Source of the DNA: JAGLTN01 sp023135255
Lineage (GTDB): Bacteria > Planctomycetota > Phycisphaerae > Sedimentisphaerales > Anaerobacaceae
Direction of reading: 5' to 3'
Assembly: GCA_030639495.1 (NCBI GenBank)
Contig: DAOWCP010000035.1
Span: forward strand, 1-23,420
Length of the DNA stretch: 23,420 nt
The position numbers were made by a program, and so were the translations under genes. Below the pieces are notes generated by a model. That model was not told where the DNA came from and ran no database searches. It worked only from the letters and a program-made list of their open reading frames with translations. Below are positions 9,385 to 16,555 of the stretch, in pieces (positions within the stretch are counted from its first letter, which is position 1; each line of letters starts with the position of its first letter).

Positions 9385-10461
9385 TTATTTGCTGATTTGT
9401 CCACGGTGTTTAAGTCTGTAAATCAATGCTAATACTTCAGCAACCGCCACATAAAGTGTTTGCGGTATTGGCTCTCCGACTTTTACATTTTTGTAAAGAT
9501 TTCTGGCTAATTCAGGTCTTCTTATGATAGGCACACCATAAGCTCTTGCTATTTCTCTTATTTTTTCTGCCACATAGTCTGCGCCTTTTGCAACAACCGT
9601 AGGTGAAGCCATGGCCTTGCCGTCATACTTCAAAGCAACTGCAACGTGTGTCGGGTTTACGAGTATCACATCAGCTTTAGGTACTTCCTGTCTCATGCGA
9701 TTCAAAGCCATCTTAAGCTGAGTCTGGAGAATTCTCTTTTTAATTTCAGGTGAACCTTCAGTGTCTTTCAGTTCGTCTTTTATCTCCTGTTTGGTCATCT
9801 TAAGGTCATGAATATGTTTCCATTTTTGAAACGCTGCATCTGCTGATGCTATTATGACCAGTGCAATACATACTCGTATCATCATGCCTAATATAAGTTT
9901 AGCCATCGATGGAAAAATTTGTGCTGTCCACTGCCATCTCAATGTTTCCAGCACATCAGATTTGTTTTGTATATATACCCACAGGATTATTCCGATAAAA
10001 AGCAGTTTTATGATAGATATCAGAAGTTTGACCATTGATTTGGCGTTTACAAGATTCTTAAATCCTGTAATTGGGTTCAGTGAACTTAATTTTGGTTTGA
10101 GTGCTTTCGGGCTGTATTTTACACCACTTAGTGCAATACCCGCTAAAACCGAACCTATGAATAATGCGATAAATATTGGTAAACAGATAAGTAAAAAATC
10201 AGCGAATCCGGTTTTAACAAATTTCATAAAAACCTGTTGATTTGCAAAAATTTCCAAATCAGCCGAGAATCCCTGTTTTAATATTGTTTTAAACCAATCC
10301 ATATATTTAGGTGCCATTAGTGTTATAGAAATCAGCAGTACAATAATCGATACCGCGGAAGTGAGCTCCATGCTCGTCGGGACTTGACCTTCTTCTCCAG
10401 CTTTTTTGAGCTTTCGCAGGGTGGGTTGTTCGGTCTTTTCGTTTGCTGGTTTATCCGCCAT
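9385..10461 (-). CDS. flhB: Flagellar type III export switch protein FlhB
   Basis: 358 residues. FlhB is the inner-membrane export gate component that switches export from rod/hook to filament substrates after self-cleavage. The polar N-terminus (EKTEQPTLRKLKKAGEEGQV) matches the family signature. Four hydrophobic segments follow, at about residues 34-54, 87-115, 143-165 and 185-209, then a cytoplasmic domain. The autocleavage motif NPTH is intact (Asn269-Pro270, codons at 9646-9657), in the context DVILVNPTHVAVALKY. The tail GEPIPQTLYVAVAEVLALIYRL is also typical. It is the last gene of the fliO-flhB unit, 22 bases after the fliR stop. Its ribosome binding site is weak (a GGAT within an A-rich leader). 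FlhA, its usual partner, is not encoded in this window. Confidence 0.96.
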   Translation of the reverse strand: MADKPANEKTEQPTLRKLKKAGEEGQVPTSMELTSAVSIIVLLISITLMAPKYMDWFKTILKQGFSADLEIFANQQVFMKFVKTGFADFLLICLPIFIALFIGSVLAGIALSGVKYSPKALKPKLSSLNPITGFKNLVNAKSMVKLLISIIKLLFIGIILWVYIQNKSDVLETLRWQWTAQIFPSMAKLILGMMIRVCIALVIIASADAAFQKWKHIHDLKMTKQEIKDELKDTEGSPEIKKRILQTQLKMALNRMRQEVPKADVILVNPTHVAVALKYDGKAMASPTVVAKGADYVAEKIREIARAYGVPIIRRPELARNLYKNVKVGEPIPQTLYVAVAEVLALIYRLKHRGQISK

Positions 10462-10483
10462 CTTTTTTTATCCGTCAACAAAT

Positions 10484-11236
10484 TTATATAGGCAGCAATT
10501 TGTTCATCCACTGCGAAAACTCAGTCACATATTCTTTTACAAAAGGAAGAAATGTTGTTGCCATCAAAAGCCCCATGCTTACCCTGAGGGTCAGACTTAT
10601 AAAAAGAATATTCATTTCAGGTGCAACTCTGGCCAGAACAGCCAATGCGACCAGCAGCATCATAAACATTGCCAATAGCGGTGCTGCCAGTCTTAAAGCA
10701 GTAACGAACATAACAGTAAACGACTGCACAACGCCGTTTACAAGCGTTGTTAATGTTGGAATAGTACCCGCAGGAAAAGCTTCGAAGCTGCGTGATATTA
10801 CCATTAAAAAAAGATGGTGCCCGTCCATTGACAGGAAAATCAGTATGAACAGAGTTTCCATAAGCATCCCGAAAGGCTGACCGCTTTCTCCGGTAGTCGG
10901 GTCAAGAACTGAACCCATCGTTAATCCCATTTGCCTCTCAATAAATTGCCCGCTGATTTTTATAACTGAAAATAATACAAATAATATCAAACCTATAGAC
11001 AGACCATAGAGACTTTCGCAAGCCAGAAAAAGTACTGCCTGCAATGGTTTAACTTGTGAACAGTCAAAATTGATAGGTGTTATCATTGCAAAGAAAACAG
11101 ATAACAGAAATGCGATAGCCACTTTGACTCTTACAGGGATTGTTTTCCAGCTGAAGAAGGGAACTATAAGAAAGAAAGATGATACCCTGGTCAGTATCAT
11201 AATAAAACCAAGCAGTTTCGCGATCATAAAATCCAT
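10484..11236 (-). CDS. fliR: Flagellar export gate protein FliR
   Basis: 250 residues from the chosen start, which is usual for FliR. FliR joins FliP and FliQ in the helical core of the export gate. Five to six strongly hydrophobic segments are visible. Conserved pieces are GQFIERQMGLTMGSVLDP near the middle and RVAPEMNILFISLTLR near the C-terminus. I chose the ATG at 11234-11236 because it is two bases after the fliQ stop and opens directly into the first membrane segment (MDFMIAKLLGFIMILTR). The frame stays open upstream to 11428, but that part overlaps fliQ and reads as polar, non-FliR sequence. There is no good ribosome binding site, so translation is probably coupled to fliQ. Confidence 0.93.
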   Translation of the reverse strand: MDFMIAKLLGFIMILTRVSSFFLIVPFFSWKTIPVRVKVAIAFLLSVFFAMITPINFDCSQVKPLQAVLFLACESLYGLSIGLILFVLFSVIKISGQFIERQMGLTMGSVLDPTTGESGQPFGMLMETLFILIFLSMDGHHLFLMVISRSFEAFPAGTIPTLTTLVNGVVQSFTVMFVTALRLAAPLLAMFMMLLVALAVLARVAPEMNILFISLTLRVSMGLLMATTFLPFVKEYVTEFSQWMNKLLPI

Positions 11237-11238
11237 AA

Positions 11239-11508
11239 TTACTGCCCGATGTTCTGAATGTGATTGAATATCTCGGTTGTGAAAGTAAGCAGTACCTGCA
11301 GCATCCAGTTGCCGAATATCAGCGTAACCACTCCTACTGATAAAAGTTTCGGCACTATTGTCAAAGTCATATCCCTGATCGATGTGACTGCCTGGAATAA
11401 AGTTACAGTTACACCTACTATCATGCATGTTACTAAAATGGGGCCGGCTATCATCAGAGTTGTTTCAAGTGTATAACGACCAAGATAAAGAACGAAATTA
11501 CTGTCCAT
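11239..11508 (-). CDS. fliQ: Flagellar export gate protein FliQ
   Basis: 89 residues, the standard FliQ length, with two hydrophobic helices (about residues 13-38 and 48-75). Visible family features are the N-terminal LGRYTLETTLMIAGPILVTCMIVG and the stretch TLFQAVTSIRDMTLTIVPKLL, close to the conserved QAxTxIxExTLxFxPK pattern. The start at 11506-11508 is supported by AAGAGGA a few bases upstream in the message. A longer in-frame start at 11574 would run into fliP and adds non-family sequence. It lies 13 bases after the fliP stop and two bases before fliR. Confidence 0.93.
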   Translation of the reverse strand: MDSNFVLYLGRYTLETTLMIAGPILVTCMIVGVTVTLFQAVTSIRDMTLTIVPKLLSVGVVTLIFGNWMLQVLLTFTTEIFNHIQNIGQ

Positions 11509-11521
11509 TAGTTTTCCTCTT

Positions 11522-12340
11522 TTATTTAAAACCCATGCTGAGGCTTTTAGCCAAAAGTCCCCACCCATCAACAAGAATGAATAATATCAGCTTAAAAGGC
11601 AAAGATATCATAACAGGCGGAAGCATCATCATGCCCGCACTTAAAAGCACACTCGCTATTACCATATCAATTAGTAAAAACGGGATGAATAAAAGACAAC
11701 CGATTTCAAAAGCGGTTCTGAATTCACTTATTATAAATGCTGGTATTACAATGTGCATTCCGATATCCATAGGTTTTGCAGGTCTTGGTGCCTTGGCCAT
11801 ATTTACAAATAATGCAAGATCGGGTTCCCTGCATTGTCGAAGCATAAATTCCTTCAAACAATTGGCTGCATTTGTCGCTGCGGTATTGATCTCAATCGTT
11901 TCAGCAAGGTAAGGCTGAATTGAGGTGGTATTAATCTTTGTCATTGTCGGTGCCATAGTATATAACGTTAAAAATAATGCCAGACCGACAAGAGCAACAG
12001 TAGGGGGGATCGTTTGTGTACTTAATGCTCTGCGGGCAAATGATAAAACGATGATTATCCTTGTAAACGAGGTCATCATTATCAAAGCACTCGGCAATAT
12101 CGCCAGTCCACTGAATACAACCACAAGTTTTACCGGCGCAGACCAGTCTTGTCCACTCTGATCATCATTGGTAGTTGCCCTGTCCACAACAGTTACCAAA
12201 TCTCCGATGCTGGGCATAGCATTGGTTGTTTGCCCCTGTGCATTACCACCAATTGTTGCAGCATCTTCGCCAGAGGTTATGCTGAAAGCAACGAATAACA
12301 ATACTCCAAATACAGACAGTTTAGTTCTCAGGTTGGTCAT
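11522..12340 (-). CDS. fliP: Flagellar export gate protein FliP
   Basis: 272 residues. FliP forms the core of the export gate with FliQ and FliR. It begins with a cleavable-looking signal peptide (TKLSVFGVLLFVAFSIT), as many FliP proteins do, followed by a polar stretch of about 45 residues rich in Gly, Asn, Thr and Gln. The conserved body starts with the first gate helix (VVVFSGLAILPSALIMMTSFTRIIIVLSFAR), then GLALFLTLYTMAPT, LRQCREPDLALFV, PAFIISEFRTAFEIG and LLIDMVIASVLLSAGMMMLPPVMISLPFK; these are hallmark FliP segments. Its start overlaps the end of fliO by 20 bases. AAGGA lies just before its ATG, so the two are probably translated in a coupled way. Confidence 0.97.
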   Translation of the reverse strand: MTNLRTKLSVFGVLLFVAFSITSGEDAATIGGNAQGQTTNAMPSIGDLVTVVDRATTNDDQSGQDWSAPVKLVVVFSGLAILPSALIMMTSFTRIIIVLSFARRALSTQTIPPTVALVGLALFLTLYTMAPTMTKINTTSIQPYLAETIEINTAATNAANCLKEFMLRQCREPDLALFVNMAKAPRPAKPMDIGMHIVIPAFIISEFRTAFEIGCLLFIPFLLIDMVIASVLLSAGMMMLPPVMISLPFKLILFILVDGWGLLAKSLSMGFK

Positions 12341-12833
12341 TATTTTCCTTAATATCGCTGAACTGTGATTCGAAAGGGTTGTTCAAAATATCGGTCAGCT
12401 CAGCCAGCTTTGTAATATTTTCATTAGTTGAGCCTATCAAAAGCTGTCGGTCATCCACCTTTATTAAGTGCAGACTCTTTCGCTGCGCTAAGTGAACAGT
12501 TTCAATGATCTGAATTCGTCTGCCCCCGAGGTTGGATATTTTAGGTAGTAGTTTTTTAGAGATAAAAACTATAGCAACACATAAAATTATGACAATAATA
12601 ATAGCTTTCACTGTCGAGCTGAAGAGCTTCGCATTATCAGCCGATTTTGACAAATTCCATGGGCTGTTTGGGTCCAACTGCCATGAATTGTTGGAATTAC
12701 CCGCAGATGTTGACTGGGGGGCAATTGCTTCGATACTTTGTGGACTGTTTGGCTCAGCCAGGCAAATCGAACCTCCTGTAACGCACGACATTATCATTAG
12801 AAATACGACGAATTTCATTCTATATTTAGCCAT
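12321..12833 (-). CDS. fliO: Flagellar biosynthesis protein FliO
   Basis: 170 residues. FliO is a small membrane protein that helps assemble the FliP ring. The sequence has an N-terminal hydrophobic signal-like segment (FVVFLMIMSCVTGGSICLA), then a polar Ser/Asn/Pro-rich linker, then one strong transmembrane helix at about residues 76-92 (TVKAIIIVIILCVAIVFI). The cytoplasmic domain after it carries the FliO pattern IQIIETVHLAQRKSLHLIKVDDRQLLIGST. The start ATG at 12831-12833 has AGGTAG upstream with suitable spacing. It is the first gene of the fliOPQR-flhB unit and lies about 32 bases downstream of the predicted sigma-54 start site. Confidence 0.9.
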   Translation of the reverse strand: MAKYRMKFVVFLMIMSCVTGGSICLAEPNSPQSIEAIAPQSTSAGNSNNSWQLDPNSPWNLSKSADNAKLFSSTVKAIIIVIILCVAIVFISKKLLPKISNLGGRRIQIIETVHLAQRKSLHLIKVDDRQLLIGSTNENITKLAELTDILNNPFESQFSDIKENNDQPEN

Positions 12834-12875
12834 TAAAAAACTACCTGAAATAATTAGTCATTATGGTAGTTTAAC

Positions 12876-12891
12876 AGCAAATATCGTGCCG
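12876..12891 (-). promoter_or_regulatory. Sigma-54 (-24/-12) promoter for fliO-fliPQR-flhB
   Basis: On the minus strand the sequence reads CGGCACGATATTTGCT. The sigma-54 consensus is TGGCACGNNNNTTGCW, so only the first base differs and the GG/GC spacing is exact. The predicted start is near 12865, giving a leader of about 32 bases that includes the fliO ribosome binding site. Confidence 0.8.
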
Positions 12892-13152
12892 AAACGCTAA
12901 AATGGCGGTATTGCTCTAATAACAGGCATTAGGCAATTGCAGTTGATTTTCTAAGCGGATAAGTGTCAGTTTTTTTTACATTTCTTAAGTTAAGCGTACC
13001 CCTGGAAATTCATTTTAGCAGGCAAGCGAATCCTTTCGGCTCTGGTCAGCGTCAGACAAAAACCGCATTATCTTCAGATAAAGCTGTTATCTTCCTTGCC
13101 GGAAGCCAAAAATCTCCTACTTGCTGCTCAAAAGCAATTATTAAAGCTACCT
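12892..13152. other. Non-coding region between motB2 and the fliO promoter
   Basis: Together with the promoter this makes a gap of about 320 bases. I find no convincing gene. On the minus strand 35 codons are open from 13159 to a TGA at 13052-13054, but they have no start codon. On the plus strand a 66-codon frame opens with GTG at 12963 and runs into the motB2 end, but it has no clear ribosome binding site and no recognisable family. Short dyads are present: CTTCC/GGAAG at 13091-13105 and GATA/TATC around 13077-13091. This is where fliL, fliM or fliN often sit in other genomes. As the region upstream of a sigma-54 promoter, it is also where an activator binding site would be expected. Confidence 0.5.
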
Positions 13153-13161
13153 TTAATAATT
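13136..13161 (-). terminator. Hairpin at the end of motB2 (terminator-like, AT-rich)
   Basis: AATTATTAAAG (13136-13146) and CTTTAATAATT (13151-13161) form a perfect 11-base-pair stem with a four-base loop. The motB2 stop codon lies inside the stem. On the message it is followed after a few bases by only four U residues, and the stem is AT-rich. Strong intrinsic termination is therefore doubtful; it could instead protect the 3' end of the long flgB-motB2 transcript. Confidence 0.4.
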
Positions 13162-13890
13162 AGTTCTCAAAATAGTAACAAGTATCTGTAATTCTTTGGA
13201 AAAAGGGTTGTCCTTATTTGTCCATTGCCCACCATCGCCTGCACCCCAGTTATACACGAGGTAATCAAGTTTCTGCTCTTTAAGTATTTTTTTAAGGAGA
13301 TTAGACACCATCTGAGCACGTTTAGCCGATAGCATCCACCTTTGTTTTTCAGTTTTAGCATCGTTTGCAAGCCCTATAACGCATAATGTAATATTTTTAC
13401 TCTGGCTTTGTTTAAGGCCGGAACAAAAAACGTTTAAAATATTCGCAGAATTACTGTCTAACTCATAGCTATTGTTAGCAAATTTTATATTGGTTGGGGA
13501 AAATGCTGTTTCATTTGATGTTATTTGAGATGGTATTGCCTGCATAGATTTGCTTATTTTTCTAAAGAGTCTGCGAATTTTCTCCTCTTCTGCATCTAAT
13601 AATCTGTTCGGTGAGGAAGCATCATCCAAGTCTGTTCTGTGATAGGATTGCTTTTGGCTAAGTTCAGATTTTATTTTTTCACCCTGTCCCAAACCTATCC
13701 CAAGTCCCATTATCGATCTGAAAAAAGCATCCTTACCTCTGTTGACAAGCTTCGGATCCTGCGCGTTAGCAAGGCTTAGAAGCATCACAAAAAAAGTAAG
13801 CAATAAAGTTACCATGTCAGAAAAGGTAACGATATACGCAGGAACGCTCGGACCTGAATCATCAACTTGTGGTTGATTATTTTTACTCAA
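13153..13890 (-). CDS. motB: Flagellar stator protein MotB, second copy
   Basis: 245 residues. MotB anchors the proton or sodium channel of the stator to peptidoglycan. The N-terminal channel helix is PAYIVTFSDMVTLLLTFFVMLLSL (residues 17-40), with the ion-binding Asp at residue 25. The C-terminal OmpA/MotB domain is well preserved: NIKFANNSYELDSNSANIL, VIGLANDA, and the peptidoglycan-binding helix LSAKRAQMV (residues 187-195). It starts with TTG at 13888-13890, overlapping the preceding motB stop by four bases (TTGA), with GCGGAG upstream as ribosome binding site. It is the last gene of the long flgB operon. Because its peptidoglycan motif is canonical, it may be the true anchor subunit of the pair. 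Confidence 0.9.
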   Translation of the reverse strand: MSKNNQPQVDDSGPSVPAYIVTFSDMVTLLLTFFVMLLSLANAQDPKLVNRGKDAFFRSIMGLGIGLGQGEKIKSELSQKQSYHRTDLDDASSPNRLLDAEEEKIRRLFRKISKSMQAIPSQITSNETAFSPTNIKFANNSYELDSNSANILNVFCSGLKQSQSKNITLCVIGLANDAKTEKQRWMLSAKRAQMVSNLLKKILKEQKLDYLVYNWGAGDGGQWTNKDNPFSKELQILVTILRTNY

Positions 13891-14570
13891 TTGAAAACAC
13901 TCCGCTCAAGTATTGCCATTTCAAGTCTTCGACTTTCCTCAGGGTCAGGATGGCCTTTGATATAATCTTCTATAACAACCTTTGAAAGAATAGTGTTCAG
14001 AGATATATTTAGTCTTTCTTTTTCTACTCCTCGTTCTGAAATATAGTTTAATACTTTCCAACCCCTTTCTATTCCTATGTCACCATTTGGTGAATTGCCG
14101 TTTTCGCTCAATACTATTTTCCCTTGTATTTTTGTAAAAAACCCAGCCAGGTTATCTAATATCACCATGCCTTCATTTGATATCGTAGTACCACTGCCCC
14201 AAAATATCTTTGCAGAAGGAATGATAAATACCTTTCTTTCGCGGAAATTTTCATCCGGTGTTTGCTCCGGGCTGTTTTTTTGTTTTTTATTTATTGTTGG
14301 TTTTTCGCTTCCTTTGTCTGGATTCTTTTTTTCAACAATTTCTGGTGGCACAACTATAGCGTTTAAAGATTTTTTAATCTGGAATACATGCTTAAGATCT
14401 TTAAGCATTGTTGTTTGCATTTTATTAAAAATTTTATCATCAAATGAAGAGAAGCTCAGAAGAAGTACAAAGAATGTTAACAGCAACGTCATACAATCGC
14501 TGAATGTTACCATCCACTCAGGCGCACCGGCAGGGGCTTCTTCAACGATCTGTTTTTTTTTACGTGCCAT
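13887..14570 (-). CDS. motB: Flagellar stator protein MotB, first copy (degenerate OmpA motif)
   Basis: 227 residues, ATG directly after the motA stop. The channel helix PEWMVTFSDCMTLLLTFFVLLLSF (residues 17-40) carries the ion-binding Asp at residue 25. A Lys/Pro/Glu-rich linker (about residues 80-112) leads to an OmpA-like domain beginning FIIPSAKIFWGSGTTISNEG. The usual peptidoglycan-binding signature NxxLSxxRAxxV is poorly kept: the matching place reads DIGIERGWKVLNYI (about residues 164-177), without the LS and RA pairs. Function as the MotA partner is well supported by the helix and gene order. Normal peptidoglycan anchoring by this copy alone is uncertain. Confidence 0.88.
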   Translation of the reverse strand: MARKKKQIVEEAPAGAPEWMVTFSDCMTLLLTFFVLLLSFSSFDDKIFNKMQTTMLKDLKHVFQIKKSLNAIVVPPEIVEKKNPDKGSEKPTINKKQKNSPEQTPDENFRERKVFIIPSAKIFWGSGTTISNEGMVILDNLAGFFTKIQGKIVLSENGNSPNGDIGIERGWKVLNYISERGVEKERLNISLNTILSKVVIEDYIKGHPDPEESRRLEMAILERSVFN

Positions 14571-15344
14571 CTATATATTAGCCTTTACTTCTTCTCTGCT
14601 GTTTTCAGAGACGAATACATGCAGCTTTTCGCGTACAGTTGTTGGGTTCTCACCTTCAGCAATAGCGCAGATACCTTCAATTATCATTTCCATTGCGGTT
14701 GATTCTGCTTTTGAATAAATTCCAAGTTTGCCCGCAAGAGGGATAAATAATAAGTTTGCAGCAAAAGCACCATAAAAAGTGGTTAAAAGTGCTGTTGCCA
14801 TACCAGAACCGATAGAGTTCGGATCAGACATGTCACAAAGCATCTGCACCAGACCGATTAGCGTTCCGATCATTCCAAACGCAGGTGCAGCGGCTCCCAT
14901 AAACTCTAATATTTTCTTGCCTGTGCTGTGACGTTCCTGAAGACATTGTATTTCCATTTCCATAATGTCACGGATGGATTCAGCATTGCTGCCGTCTATA
15001 AGCATTTGCAGCCCTTTGACAAAAAAACTATCCTCAATTTTGCTGATTTCCTGCTCGAGTGCCAGTGCCCCATCTCGACGGTTAATAGCGGCAAAATTTA
15101 CCATTTGTTGTACAAGCTCTGAAGACGATGGTATTTTCGCAATTAGTGTTTTCTTTATAATTGAAAAAATACCCAGAAACTGAGGTAGTGAGAAATGTAT
15201 AAGGGTTGCGCTGATCATTCCGCCTATGGTAATTCCAAGAGATGGTATATTAACAAAAACTGCGAAGCCACCAGCACCAGTTCCGATCGAATAAAGAATC
15301 AGTCCCGCTCCAGCCACAATCCCTACTATCGTTGCAACATCCAT
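14571..15344 (-). CDS. motA: Flagellar stator channel protein MotA
   Basis: 257 residues. MotA forms the ring around MotB that couples ion flow to torque on FliG. Four membrane segments are visible: about residues 4-22, 28-50, 148-170 and 183-203. The third contains AAPAFGMIGTLIGLVQML with the conserved channel Pro154, and the fourth contains ATALLTTFYGAFAANLLFIPLAGKL, both family hallmarks. The charged cytoplasmic loop between helices 2 and 3 is present (about residues 60-145). The start has GAGGAT upstream in the message and lies one base from the stop of the MotE-like gene. The stop is immediately followed by the motB ATG. Confidence 0.95.
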   Translation of the reverse strand: MDVATIVGIVAGAGLILYSIGTGAGGFAVFVNIPSLGITIGGMISATLIHFSLPQFLGIFSIIKKTLIAKIPSSSELVQQMVNFAAINRRDGALALEQEISKIEDSFFVKGLQMLIDGSNAESIRDIMEMEIQCLQERHSTGKKILEFMGAAAPAFGMIGTLIGLVQMLCDMSDPNSIGSGMATALLTTFYGAFAANLLFIPLAGKLGIYSKAESTAMEMIIEGICAIAEGENPTTVREKLHVFVSENSREEVKANI

Positions 15345-15345
15345 T

Positions 15346-16053
15346 TTATTGATTATCCTCTACTACTATTTTTTTAAGCTTCTTGCAAAACAGTGCTGTA
15401 ATTTCAGGTTGTGTTTTTGTCATTTCTGCCAGCACTTTTGCTTTTGTTCTTTCCGTCATATAATAAAGTATCTTTACTGCATCATCGATATCACTGCTCT
15501 TTTTAGAATCGCTGACTTTGCTCATATTTGTCATAATGACAGCTGCGCTTGCCGGGTCCATCTTGTCATATGTTGCTGCAATCGATACGAGATTTTGTTG
15601 TTCAACTTTTTCTATCTCAACCATACTGTTTTCGAGTTGTTGTTGCTTTTGCTTAAGATCTGCGACCGTACTTGCCAGCTCCGTGCGAAGTTTGTTAAGA
15701 TCATCAAGGTCTTTCCTGATCATTTTATAAGTAGTTTTAAGCCTTTCCTCTTTGACCGTCAGGCTTTGAGTTTTATGATTATATTCAGTAATTTTTTCAC
15801 GCACATTAAAGATTAGTTTTTTAAGCTGTTTCTCCTGGATTGCAGCTTCGTTATTTTCCTGATGTGTACTGTTGCCGAGGAAAGTTGCCTGTTGTTTGTC
15901 TGCTGCTTTAGAGGCCTTAATCTCTGCTGCTTTAGCATTCTCCTGAGCTGATTTTTCAGCAGCCTTGGCTTTAGCTTTCAGCAGTGAAAATGTGAAAGTT
16001 GCGCCAAAACTTATTATTCCTATAACCGTGATAATGATTATTTTTTTGAGCAT
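15346..16053 (-). CDS. MotE-like flagellar protein (MgtE N-domain-like C-terminus)
   Basis: 235 residues. It has an N-terminal membrane anchor (residues 5-25), an Ala/Lys-rich linker, a long coiled coil (about residues 75-155) and a C-terminal helical domain (YDKMDPASAAVIMTNM, AVKILYYMTERTKAKVLAEM). That domain resembles the MgtE intracellular N-domain found in MotE-type proteins, which have been described as chaperones of stator or motility proteins. The start is clear: AGGAGA lies just upstream of the ATG at 16051-16053. It sits between fliJ (50-base gap) and motA (one base), consistent with a role in stator assembly. The name is assigned by architecture and position; sequence similarity was not computed. 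Confidence 0.75.
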   Translation of the reverse strand: MLKKIIIITVIGIISFGATFTFSLLKAKAKAAEKSAQENAKAAEIKASKAADKQQATFLGNSTHQENNEAAIQEKQLKKLIFNVREKITEYNHKTQSLTVKEERLKTTYKMIRKDLDDLNKLRTELASTVADLKQKQQQLENSMVEIEKVEQQNLVSIAATYDKMDPASAAVIMTNMSKVSDSKKSSDIDDAVKILYYMTERTKAKVLAEMTKTQPEITALFCKKLKKIVVEDNQ

Positions 16054-16102
16054 CTTTTTGTCTCCTATGTCCTGCTTTAATATCTGATTGGTTAACCTAA
16101 AA

Positions 16103-16555
16103 TTAATTTTTAACTAATATTTTCCTGGCTATTCTCATACCGGCATCATCGTCAAGCTGTTTTTGGTATTGCTTTTCCTGTTCCTGGGTAAATTTTGTTT
16201 TTGCCTGTTCTCTTAATTTTTCCAGACCTTCTCTGTAGCGTTTTACTTCGATAAGTTCCTCTAATTTTTTCTTTCGTTTATCCTGCAATTCAGCCATTTT
16301 CTGTATTAACTTTTTTATTATCTCATCGCTTCCGCTGCTGTATTTCATAAAAAATTCCTGTATCCGCAAACGGTCATCTGTATTTTTCTGCGATATTTCT
16401 GATATAATTTGTTCCAGCATTCTTTTATGCTTAATGATCATCATTTCAGTTTCTTCAAGAATTTTTGTTACTTTGGCAAGCTCCATCGTTTTACATTTTT
16501 CCTCAATGTTTTTTATATCAAGTAATCGTTGAAGCCGCCATGCAAATTTTTTCAT
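16103..16555 (-). CDS. fliJ: Flagellar export chaperone/stalk protein FliJ
   Basis: 150 residues, the usual FliJ length, almost entirely helical and highly charged, with heptad-like patterning throughout. FliJ forms the antiparallel coiled-coil stalk in the centre of the FliI ATPase ring and links it to FlhA. The N-terminus FAWRLQRLLDIKNIEEKCK is the typical opening (FxxrLqrlLdik). Its ATG overlaps the fliI stop by four bases (ATGA), so translation is likely coupled. Confidence 0.88.
   Translation of the reverse strand: MKKFAWRLQRLLDIKNIEEKCKTMELAKVTKILEETEMMIIKHKRMLEQIISEISQKNTDDRLRIQEFFMKYSSGSDEIIKKLIQKMAELQDKRKKKLEELIEVKRYREGLEKLREQAKTKFTQEQEKQYQKQLDDDAGMRIARKILVKN

Noticed and set aside
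11237..11428. Longer fliR start adding 64 residues
   Set aside because: The extension is polar, overlaps most of fliQ in another frame, and the shorter start gives the normal FliR length and first membrane helix.
13052..13159. 35 open codons on the minus strand just after motB2, protein-like in appearance (VGDFWLPARKITALSEDNAVFV)
   Set aside because: No ATG, GTG or TTG start is available, and it ends at a TGA with no supported continuation. Not enough to call a gene or a pseudogene.
12963..13163. 66-codon plus-strand frame with GTG start in the motB2-fliO gap
   Set aside because: No convincing ribosome binding site or family resemblance, and it runs into the 3' end of motB2. Best explained as chance.
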